From Pseudomonadota bacterium (lineage in GTDB: Bacteria > Desulfobacterota > Desulfobacteria > Desulfobacterales > Desulfobacteraceae): a stretch of DNA of 5,392 nucleotides. The stretch's first letter is position 1. Every line of letters begins with the position of its first letter. The notes below the pieces were generated by a model. The model made no database searches, was not told where the DNA came from, and saw only the letters and a list, made by a program, of their open reading frames with translations. A program made the translations under genes and the position numbers. The stretch is taken from assembly GCA_018816605.1 (NCBI GenBank), contig JAHIVS010000512.1, positions 1-5,392 of the forward strand, read 5' to 3'. This document shows positions 1-5,392 of the stretch, piece by piece.

Positions 1-125
1 ACAAGAAGTATTTCAAAAATAATGACCTGCACAAAGCTTCCAAAAAAATGGTACACAATTCCGCCGCCGACAATGGCCGGGACAGCTGTGTAGATCAGTA
101 TACCCAACTTACGAGGAATATCCAT
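1..125 (-). CDS. Small membrane protein, N-terminal part only (runs off left edge)
   Basis: An open frame starts at an ATG at 125-123 and reads off the left edge after 41 codons. An AAAGGGG ribosome binding site (complement 133-139) lies 7 bases upstream of the start, which supports a real gene. The product begins MDIPRKLGILIYTAVPAIVG. A short N-terminus with Arg5 and Lys6 is followed by a hydrophobic stretch (about residues 7-27), a short HFFGSF turn and a second hydrophobic run (about 30-41 onward). This looks like a membrane hairpin with the N-terminus probably on the cytoplasmic side by the positive-inside rule. I do not recognise the family. It lies 94 bases downstream of the thiolase gene on the same strand and could be co-transcribed with it. 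No convincing terminator separates them. Function unknown. Confidence 0.6.
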   Translation of the reverse strand, partial: MDIPRKLGILIYTAVPAIVGGGIVYHFFGSFVQVIIFEILL

Positions 126-132
126 AAAAACA

Positions 133-139
133 CCCCTTT
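133..139 (-). promoter_or_regulatory. Ribosome binding site of the small membrane protein gene
   Basis: AAAGGGG on the minus strand is separated by 7 bases from the ATG at 125-123. It is the main support for calling the truncated frame at the left edge a gene. Confidence 0.55.
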
Positions 140-219
140 GTTTCAGTTTCGTCGTTATGATCGCCAGTAAAAAACATCCCGTTTCTTACCATTTTTACGC
201 ATCCAAGTAAAGGGCAATC

Positions 220-1506
220 TTATCGTTCGATGATCATGGCCATGCCCATTCCACCGCCGATACACATGGAAATAAGACCCGTTGAATAGGATTTGCGTTT
301 CATCTGGTTGACGGCAGTAACCACCTGTCTTGCACCGGTGCATCCAATGGGATGACCAATGGAAATACCAGACCCCAGTTCATTGGGTTTTTCCACATCA
401 ATGTTCAATTCTCTCATACACCCGATGGCTTGGGCTGCAAAGGCCTCATTCAATTCGATCAGGTCAATATCCTTCATGGTCATGCCCGTCTGCTTCAACA
501 CTTTTTTAATGGCAGGAACAGGGCCCAGGCCCATGTAGGCCGGATCCAGGCCGCCTGCGGCAAATCCCTTGACCTTGGCCAGAACTTCAAGGCCCAGGGC
601 ACTGGCGCGTTCCGCGGACATCAAGAGGACTGCCGCCGCCGCATCATTGATGCCGGACGCATTTCCGGCTGTCACACTGCCGTCTTTCTTGAAGGCGGGT
701 CTCAATTTGCCCAACTTCTCCAGACTGGTCTCCATGGGCCGTTCGTCTGTGTCCACAATGGTATCGCCCCTGCGGGAGGAGATGGTAACCGGAATAATTT
801 CCTTTGCAAAGGTGCCGTCCTGGATGGCACCAAAGGCTCTCGCGTGGCTCAGCAGGGCCAGCTGATCCTGCTCTTCCCGGGTGATGCCGTATTTTTCCAC
901 AATATTTTCTGCTGTCAGGCCCATGTGGTAGCCGTAAAATATTTCATAGAGCCCGTCAAAGACCATGAGGTCATGGACCGGTCCCTGCCCCGTGAGCTCC
1001 ATTCGATGCCCCCATCTTGCCTTTAACAGGGCCATGGGCGCGTTGCTCATGCTTTCCTGCCCACCGGCAATGATCACATCGGCCTGGCCGGCCATGATGG
1101 CCTGGGCTCCCAGAGCAATGGCCTTGAGCCCTGACCCGCAGATCTTATTGATGGTAAATGCACTGGTTTCCCTGGAAATACCCGCCCCGATCATTGCCTG
1201 GCGGGCGGTATTCTGTCCCTGGCCTGCCTGGAGAACATTTCCCATGATCACTTCATCCACAAAGACAGGGGCAAGGGCTTGATCATAGTCATACCCTTTT
1301 TTCTCAAGATCGATCATCCCCTGGTCCTTTAGCGTCTCCGGGGAAAATTGGTTTTGTTGCGCATCCACAACAGGTTTCAGGCCAACCCGCTTCAGGAGAT
1401 CTTTCATGACGCAGGTCCCAAGCTCAACCACCGGCACATCTTTTAATGCACCCCCGAAAGATCCCACAGGCGTCCTTACGCCACTGACGATCACAACTTC
1501 TCTCAT
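220..1506 (-). CDS. Acetyl-CoA C-acyltransferase (degradative-type thiolase)
   Basis: This is a complete thiolase of 428 residues, a cytoplasmic enzyme that thiolytically cleaves 3-ketoacyl-CoA or, in reverse, condenses two acetyl-CoA to acetoacetyl-CoA. All active-site motifs are present. The nucleophile is Cys123 in NKICGSG. GGQESMSNAP (149-157) and YHMG (193-196) match the biosynthetic/degradative tetrameric thiolases. NEAFAAQ spans 353-359, GHPIGCTGAR (384-393) carries His385, and the acid/base Cys415 lies in CIGGGMG. The protein is about 35 residues longer than typical 390-residue members because of an insertion at roughly residues 45-80, before VDEVIMG. I chose the ATG at 1506-1504 because it has a GGAGG site 7 bases upstream and starts MREVVIVSG like its family. 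An in-frame ATG at 1524 overlaps that site and would add six residues. Substrate length cannot be read from sequence; acetoacetyl-CoA thiolase (EC 2.3.1.9) is the likeliest, a broad 3-ketoacyl-CoA thiolase the alternative. Confidence 0.95.
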   Translation of the reverse strand: MREVVIVSGVRTPVGSFGGALKDVPVVELGTCVMKDLLKRVGLKPVVDAQQNQFSPETLKDQGMIDLEKKGYDYDQALAPVFVDEVIMGNVLQAGQGQNTARQAMIGAGISRETSAFTINKICGSGLKAIALGAQAIMAGQADVIIAGGQESMSNAPMALLKARWGHRMELTGQGPVHDLMVFDGLYEIFYGYHMGLTAENIVEKYGITREEQDQLALLSHARAFGAIQDGTFAKEIIPVTISSRRGDTIVDTDERPMETSLEKLGKLRPAFKKDGSVTAGNASGINDAAAAVLLMSAERASALGLEVLAKVKGFAAGGLDPAYMGLGPVPAIKKVLKQTGMTMKDIDLIELNEAFAAQAIGCMRELNIDVEKPNELGSGISIGHPIGCTGARQVVTAVNQMKRKSYSTGLISMCIGGGMGMAMIIER

Positions 1507-1612
1507 TATAACGCCTCCATTCATATTGATTTTTCTTTGATTAACAGTTACATTTTAACCATATCACTTAAGGTCCATAGCAAACAGACAGACAAAAAAC
1601 AAGGAATTATCC
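1507..1612. promoter_or_regulatory. Divergent intergenic region holding the thiolase and NRDE-gene promoters
   Basis: These 106 bases separate two genes transcribed away from each other, so promoters for both should lie here. On the minus strand, TAAAAT (complement 1552-1557) is a one-mismatch -10 box that would give a leader of roughly 40 bases to the thiolase. The only -35-like hexamer, TTGCTA (complement 1578-1583), sits 20 bases away, which is too far for a standard promoter. On the plus strand, TTGATT (1537-1542) with CATATC 17 bases later is a weak candidate. The two elements overlap around an imperfect inverted repeat at 1539-1560. The region's role follows from gene layout; the individual boxes are tentative. 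Confidence 0.4.
1514..1518 (-). promoter_or_regulatory. Ribosome binding site that fixes the thiolase start
   Basis: A perfect GGAGG on the minus strand is followed by 7 bases and the ATG at 1506-1504. The alternative in-frame ATG at 1524-1522 lies upstream of this site and has no good Shine-Dalgarno of its own, so the shorter 428-residue product is preferred. Confidence 0.8.
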
Positions 1613-2386
1613 ATGTGTTTGGTTCTCTTCGGGGTCAAGGTGTCCCAATCCCTTCCCTTCATATTGGCGTCCAACCGGGACGAATTTTACCAGAGGCCCA
1701 CGGCCGCCATGAATTTCTGGCCGGAAAATCCCGCCATCCTGGCGGGAAAAGACCTGGAACACGGGGGCACCTGGTTCGGACTTCACACCCGGGGCAGGTT
1801 TGCTGCCCTGACAAATTACAGGGACCTGTCCAGGGTCAAGCCCAGAGCTCCTTCCCGGGGGGATATCATTCCAACTTTTCTTGAATTCAACGGCAGTATC
1901 CCGAACTTTCTTGAGCGACTGAAAAGCAAATCCCTGGACTACAATGGATTCAACCTGTTGGCCGGAGACGGCCACACCCTGTACTGGTTTTCAAATCGAA
2001 ATCAAACAATCACCCGTGTGGCCCCTGGCATCCATGGTCTGAGCAACCATCTCATGGATACTCCCTGGCCCAAGGTGAGCGCCGGGAAAACGGCCCTTGC
2101 ACGGGCGATGGATGCCAACACTCTGGATCCTGCAACCCTCTTTTGCCTGCTGTCTGATACATCCAGACCCCCCGATGCAAACCTTCCCGACACCGGTGTG
2201 GGGAAGGAATGGGAAAAAATTCTTTCCCCCCTGTTCATTCAAAGCCCCTCCTATGGCACCCGGTCTTCCATTGTCATGGGCATCACTTCCCAGGGACAGA
2301 TCCAGGTAACCGAAAGAACCTATTTCCCCGACAGGACCACGCCGTATACAGACCGAAATTTTTCCCTTTTCCCAGGTGATTGTTGA
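1613..2386 (+). CDS. NRDE family protein (TANGO2-like)
   Basis: This is a complete 257-residue protein of the NRDE/TANGO2 family, full length for bacterial members. Family marks appear in order: an MCLVLF start with Cys2, the name-giving NRDE at 21-24 in ASNRDEFYQRP, a GGTWFG motif at 51-56 followed by GRFAALTNYRD (61-71), GLSNHLMDTPWPKV (142-155), and a C-terminal YGTRSS segment with a following TERTYFPD strand. No signal peptide or membrane segment is seen, so it is probably cytoplasmic. AAGGA (1601-1605) lies 7 bases before the ATG. The biochemical role is not settled. Human TANGO2 deficiency causes metabolic crises, bacterial and animal homologues have been linked to heme trafficking, and other work links the human protein to acyl-CoA or lipid metabolism. 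Its position here between two thiolase-superfamily genes is consistent with an acyl-CoA role, but that is inference. An Ntn-hydrolase-like fold with Cys2 as a possible N-terminal nucleophile is also only inferred. Confidence 0.92.
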   Translation: MCLVLFGVKVSQSLPFILASNRDEFYQRPTAAMNFWPENPAILAGKDLEHGGTWFGLHTRGRFAALTNYRDLSRVKPRAPSRGDIIPTFLEFNGSIPNFLERLKSKSLDYNGFNLLAGDGHTLYWFSNRNQTITRVAPGIHGLSNHLMDTPWPKVSAGKTALARAMDANTLDPATLFCLLSDTSRPPDANLPDTGVGKEWEKILSPLFIQSPSYGTRSSIVMGITSQGQIQVTERTYFPDRTTPYTDRNFSLFPGDC

Positions 2387-2412
2387 CAAATAGGGTTTCT
2401 TAAAGCAAGAAT
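2383..2412 (+). promoter_or_regulatory. Possible promoter for the thiolase-like gene
   Basis: A perfect -35 hexamer, TTGACA, occurs at 2383-2388 and overlaps the stop codon of the NRDE gene. The best -10 partner is AAGAAT (2407-2412), four of six matches at an 18-base spacing, so the promoter would be weak or activator-dependent. It would let the thiolase-like gene be expressed apart from the NRDE gene. The match could be chance, since the -35 partly encodes the NRDE C-terminus. Confidence 0.25.
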
Positions 2413-2450
2413 ACAGCTTGGTCTGCGCTTGTGTGCATTTAGATGAATTT

Positions 2451-2456
2451 AAAGGA
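2451..2456 (+). promoter_or_regulatory. Ribosome binding site of the thiolase-like gene
   Basis: AAAGGA lies 8 bases before the ATG at 2465 and 5 bases before an adjacent in-frame TTG at 2462. The ATG has the more usual spacing and codon, so it is chosen. The two options differ by one residue. Confidence 0.55.
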
Positions 2457-2464
2457 TATGCTTG

Positions 2465-3973
2465 ATGAAAAGAGATGTTGTTGTTGCAGGATGGGGCCAG
2501 GTCACCCAGCCGAAACAATTGGCAGAACCGGCAAAAGACCCCATGGGGCTGATGGTCCAGGCATCCCGGAATGCTGCCTTGAAACTGACAGACCCCAATG
2601 GCCTGGTCCATGTGGACGGCATCATGGTGGTCAGAAGCCTGAGCACCCATTATGGGGCTCCGGCGGCTCAGCTGGCTGAAGGACTGGGCGCATCCCCACG
2701 GTTCATGCATGTGTCTAAAATCGGCGGCAACTCTCCCCAGACCCTTGTCAATAAAGCGGCGGCAATGATTGCCAGGAATGAACTGGATTCGATCCTGGTG
2801 GTGGGGGCTGAAGCCTATGTGCCCAGGCCGGGAACCCATGGGACCTGCCCCTCAAAACAAATGGAAAGCACTCTTTTACAGGGCATCCCCGACGACTATA
2901 CCGGTGAAGATGCCTTTGGATCAACCCGGCTTGAAACACTTCATGGGATTGAACATCCCATGCAGGGATTCCCTTTGTTTGAAACAGCCCTCTGGGCCGC
3001 ATCCGGCCTGGACCTTTCCGCCTATTTGCACAAGGTGGCAAGCATGTGGGCTGACTTCAGCAAGGTGGCGGCCTCCCACCCAAACGCATGGTGCAGACAC
3101 GCCAGGACCGCGGAAGAAATACTCACCCAAGGGCCCGCCAACAGGCCCATTGCCTTTCCCTATACCAAATTTATGAATTCTTTTGTCACGGTGGACCAGG
3201 GTGCGGCGATTCTGCTGATGTCAGAAGAATACGCTGGAAAATACCGGGACAAAACCCTTGAACCGGTTTATTTTCTGGGGGGAGGGTATGCCCAGGACCG
3301 GCAGCGGTTCATGATCGAAAAATCGGATTTTACGGCAAGCCCTCCCCTGGAAGCGGCTGTTAAAAAAGCCCTGAACCGTTCCGGGCTGAACCTTTCGGAC
3401 ATGGATTGTTTTGATCTGTATTCCTGCTTTCCCAGCGCAGTCTCCATTGCCAAAAAAATGATGCACATCCGTGAAGGGGACCCAAGACCCCTTACCCTCA
3501 CAGGCGGTCTGGGGTTTTTCGGGGGTCCGGGAAACAACTACAACCTCCATGCCATTGCCACCCTCGCCGAAATGATTGCCCGGGGAGAGAAAAGAACCGG
3601 CCTTGTCACGGCATTGGGATGGTTCATGCACAAACATGCGGCCGGTATCTACAGCAGCATTCCCCCCAAAAAAAGTCTTGAAACCATGGATCTTGAAGAC
3701 CGGGCAACTCGCCTTGCCGGCGACCCGCCCGTTGAAATTGACAATGGGGCAACGGGCAAAGGCTTCATTGAAACCTATACCATTGTCTATGGCAGAAACC
3801 TGTCGCCTGCCTACGCCGTTCTCTATGGAAAGACCGTTCGGGGTCGCCGCTTTATTGCCCAGAGCCTGCCTGATCCGGAAATATTTGGACAATTGTCCTC
3901 CCGGAGTATGGTGGGAGAATCGGTTTTTCTTCGGTTTGACCGAAACAAAAAAATGACCATTGCCTTATTTTAA
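2465..3973 (+). CDS. Thiolase-like protein lacking the thiolase catalytic residues, with additional C-terminal domain
   Basis: This complete 502-residue protein is of the type usually labelled acetyl-CoA acetyltransferase. It has the two-lobed thiolase fold (about 1-400) plus a C-terminal domain (about 425-495, GKGFIETYTIVYGR, then GRRFIAQ) resembling the extra domain of mycobacterial thiolase-like protein 1. The thiolase nucleophile Cys is absent: NKxCGSG is replaced by SKIGGNSP (84-91). The catalytic GHP is replaced by GGP in GGLGFFGGPGNNY (347-359), and the NEAF/HDCF position reads YSCFPSAV (319-326), keeping Cys321. The last active-site loop reads GWFMHKHAAG (385-394) instead of the C-G-G motif. 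FPYTKFMNSFVTVDQGAA (231-248) is typical of this subfamily. Standard thiolysis or condensation is therefore unlikely. Binding of an acyl-CoA, or a different acyl-transfer chemistry, is possible. It follows the NRDE gene by 78 bases on the same strand and may share its transcript. Confidence 0.88.
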   Translation: MKRDVVVAGWGQVTQPKQLAEPAKDPMGLMVQASRNAALKLTDPNGLVHVDGIMVVRSLSTHYGAPAAQLAEGLGASPRFMHVSKIGGNSPQTLVNKAAAMIARNELDSILVVGAEAYVPRPGTHGTCPSKQMESTLLQGIPDDYTGEDAFGSTRLETLHGIEHPMQGFPLFETALWAASGLDLSAYLHKVASMWADFSKVAASHPNAWCRHARTAEEILTQGPANRPIAFPYTKFMNSFVTVDQGAAILLMSEEYAGKYRDKTLEPVYFLGGGYAQDRQRFMIEKSDFTASPPLEAAVKKALNRSGLNLSDMDCFDLYSCFPSAVSIAKKMMHIREGDPRPLTLTGGLGFFGGPGNNYNLHAIATLAEMIARGEKRTGLVTALGWFMHKHAAGIYSSIPPKKSLETMDLEDRATRLAGDPPVEIDNGATGKGFIETYTIVYGRNLSPAYAVLYGKTVRGRRFIAQSLPDPEIFGQLSSRSMVGESVFLRFDRNKKMTIALF

Positions 3974-4028
3974 TTTCCAAAGGTCCCTGGGGGCAATTAC
4001 AGACAAACCAAGCGCACGGGTCCGGATT
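3974..4028. other. Convergent intergenic spacer without a recognisable terminator
   Basis: These 55 bases lie between the stop codons of two converging genes, where a bidirectional terminator is often found. I looked for a GC-rich hairpin followed by a T-run on either strand and saw none. The only palindrome is the 6-base TCCGGA before TTTTATT, too short to count. Confidence 0.35.
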
Positions 4029-5392
4029 TTATTCAAATAGACTATTGAGTGCCGGGAAGAAATCGGTTTCCAGCCGGTCAAGAAAATGGTCCCATTCAAG
4101 ACCGAATCTGTAAAAGGCCATGGATGCCAGTTTTTTGGTGATGATGGCGTCCCTGTATGCCTGCATATGATCTGAATCTAAAATCGCCATGATCTGTTTT
4201 TTGCCCAGGGTTTTGATCAGCACCTCCGGAATATAGGCCTCCATGATTCTCCAGACCAAGCTCTTTTGCCTGAGAATCGGTTTCAGCCTTCCATTGATTA
4301 GGGACTGGAGGGACAGAATATCTTCTCCGGCCTTGTCCGACAGACTGAACAAGGGAAGTGTCTGATTTTTTTTATGGATCTGGATGAGCATGCCTGTTTC
4401 CGCACATGAGTATGTTTCAACCAGGGACATGACATCCCGGATCAGCGCCCACCGGGTTTTGATGTCCTTCACTATCCTTTCTTCATAGGCTTCGTTCAGA
4501 AGAAAACCTGTCAGCACTTCGGCAATGGAGCTTGAGAATACGCCTCCCTTGGCTGCAGTGGAGTCCTTGATCTGTTTTATTCCGGTTTTATCGGCCAGGG
4601 TCTGCCTTGAGGCATCGTCGAAAAAAAGGCTGCCTGCCTCGACAATGAACCTAAGCTCCCTAAAATTGTCAAGAAAGCCTTTGACATTTTTTCGGCTGAC
4701 CGGATTCTTGAAGCCGCCCCAGGGAATGCAGGCCTGGATCCTGGCCTGGCTTATGCACCCTCGGTTGGCCGGATCAAAGAGAAAATTACGAATAAAAACA
4801 GAACCGTCTGCAACCCGTCTGCCGTCTGGAAGGGTGAAATGCCTTTCCGTAACAGCCACCCTGAACCCCTGGGGAGATAGCTTTTCAACCGGAAAGCTGA
4901 GGGTATTTGCCCCAAAAGCGGTGTGGCCTGAAAAGGCGATTTTTTCAAGTTCCTTCCGGTCAAGACCATTGGGATCAAACAAGAGGACAGCATTGTCCAT
5001 GACAAGACAGATTCTGCCCCGGCAGCACAGGAAGGCATTGGTCCAAAGATCATTGTCCGGTCCGCCGATCATCATCAGGTTGAGGTCTTCTTCCTTTGCA
5101 TCGTACTGGGAGATCAGGGTTCTGAATGCCGCCATGACGCCTGTGCCTGTCATGCCGCAGGTTTGAATTCTCCCCTTTCCGATTTTTTCGTGGAGGATCT
5201 CCATGTCAGCGGTTTTTACCACGGATTTACCATCAATCTGGAGATCGATCTCCCCCGGGTTCGCCCTGAGGAGGCCAAAGAGGGTTCCATCATCCAGAAT
5301 GCCGTAGATGTCGTGGGGAATGCCCAGACGCTTGCCTGTGGTAAGGGTCCGCCAGTGGGGGTAGCCCCTTTTTTGGCCATGGAGGGCCACGC
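4029..5392 (-). CDS. Large-type NAD-dependent glutamate dehydrogenase, C-terminal part (5' end beyond right edge)
   Basis: The frame is open from the right edge to a TAA at 4031-4029, giving 454 complete codons. A GTG at 5390 starts the longest open run but is not the real start, because family members have about 1,000 or more residues. Numbering from that GTG, TTGKRLGIPHDIYG (17-30) matches the family TGK..GGIPHDxYG motif. IGGPDNDLWTN (108-118) matches the NAD-domain TGGPDGDLGSN, LLFDPNGLDRKEL (136-148) the segment after it, and LPDGRRVADGSVF (187-199) and CIPWGGFKNP (221-230) further blocks. FIVEAGSLFFDDASR (248-262) corresponds to IVEGANLF..xAR, and KDSTAAKGGVFSSS (275-288) to KDASANKGGVTSSS. 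A helical tail (about 300-453) follows. The enzyme would oxidatively deaminate glutamate to 2-oxoglutarate with NAD+ in the cytoplasm. The catalytic Lys/Asp region is outside the window. Several conserved glycines are changed, and about 45 extra residues separate two normally adjacent motifs, so activity is uncertain. Confidence 0.8.
   Translation of the reverse strand, partial: VALHGQKRGYPHWRTLTTGKRLGIPHDIYGILDDGTLFGLLRANPGEIDLQIDGKSVVKTADMEILHEKIGKGRIQTCGMTGTGVMAAFRTLISQYDAKEEDLNLMMIGGPDNDLWTNAFLCCRGRICLVMDNAVLLFDPNGLDRKELEKIAFSGHTAFGANTLSFPVEKLSPQGFRVAVTERHFTLPDGRRVADGSVFIRNFLFDPANRGCISQARIQACIPWGGFKNPVSRKNVKGFLDNFRELRFIVEAGSLFFDDASRQTLADKTGIKQIKDSTAAKGGVFSSSIAEVLTGFLLNEAYEERIVKDIKTRWALIRDVMSLVETYSCAETGMLIQIHKKNQTLPLFSLSDKAGEDILSLQSLINGRLKPILRQKSLVWRIMEAYIPEVLIKTLGKKQIMAILDSDHMQAYRDAIITKKLASMAFYRFGLEWDHFLDRLETDFFPALNSLFE

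Noticed and set aside
160..185. Possible terminator after the thiolase gene: AAGAAAC, loop GGGAT, GTTTTTT on the minus strand
   Set aside because: The stem is AT-rich with a G-T pair and the T-run is part of the stem itself, so it is not a convincing intrinsic terminator.
352..1026. A 224-codon open frame on the plus strand opposite the thiolase gene
   Set aside because: The opposite strand encodes a thiolase with every expected motif. The plus-strand product has no recognisable domain and no good ribosome binding site, so it is an antisense shadow.
1508..1513. TATAAT-like sequence on the minus strand just before the thiolase ATG
   Set aside because: It lies between the GGAGG site and the start codon. 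A promoter there would leave no ribosome binding site on the transcript.
1583..1593. Short AACAGACAGAC tandem repeat before the NRDE gene
   Set aside because: Fewer than three copies of a 4-base unit, within the range of chance.
1991..2839. A 282-codon minus-strand frame spanning the end of the NRDE gene, the intergenic gap and the start of the thiolase-like gene
   Set aside because: It crosses two well-supported genes and their spacer. Its translation has no coherent domain and many Cys, His and Pro residues typical of an antisense reading.
3221..3892. A 223-codon open frame on the minus strand opposite the thiolase-like gene
   Set aside because: It is fully contained in a well-supported gene on the other strand and has no family-like motifs. 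It arises from codon bias.
4525..5166. A 213-codon plus-strand frame opposite the glutamate dehydrogenase
   Set aside because: The minus strand has a continuous glutamate dehydrogenase reading with ordered family motifs. The plus-strand product is low in recognisable structure.
5388..5390. GTG as the start codon of the glutamate dehydrogenase
   Set aside because: Family members have a long N-terminal and catalytic region before this point, and the frame stays open to the window edge. The GTG encodes an internal Val.

Overview
This is an accessory-metabolism stretch of a bacterial chromosome. The proteins most resemble those of mesophilic sulfate-reducing Desulfobacterota (Desulfobacteraceae-like). 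That guess rests on the thiolase variant and the gene mix, since the window has no rRNA or other phylogenetic marker. Base composition looks balanced by eye. I see no mobile element, CRISPR array, tRNA or rRNA.

Layout, left to right. (1) The 5' end of a small membrane-protein gene on the minus strand (<1-125). (2) A complete degradative-type thiolase on the minus strand (220-1506), with all catalytic residues and a roughly 35-residue extra segment before the nucleophile domain. (3) A 106-base divergent intergenic region (1507-1612). (4) A complete NRDE-family (TANGO2-like) gene on the plus strand (1613-2386). (5) 78 bases later, a complete thiolase-like protein on the plus strand (2465-3973) that lacks the thiolase nucleophile Cys and catalytic His and carries an extra C-terminal domain. 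(6) Converging on it, the 3' part of a large-type NAD-dependent glutamate dehydrogenase gene on the minus strand (4029->5392), whose 5' part lies beyond the right edge.

The first three complete genes suggest acyl-CoA chemistry. A true thiolase would cleave or form acetoacetyl-CoA or longer 3-ketoacyl-CoA. It is transcribed divergently from an NRDE protein, a family linked by different groups to heme and to acyl-CoA/lipid handling. Next comes a thiolase-fold protein that probably binds an acyl-CoA-like ligand but cannot do standard thiolase chemistry. The glutamate dehydrogenase would feed 2-oxoglutarate and NADH into central metabolism, but it converges on this group and need not be related functionally. 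Its dinucleotide-binding motif is altered, so activity cannot be assumed.

Nothing here is a clear new defence or mobile system. The points most worth checking are the NRDE gene sitting between an active and a degenerate thiolase, and the eroded, insertion-bearing glutamate dehydrogenase.
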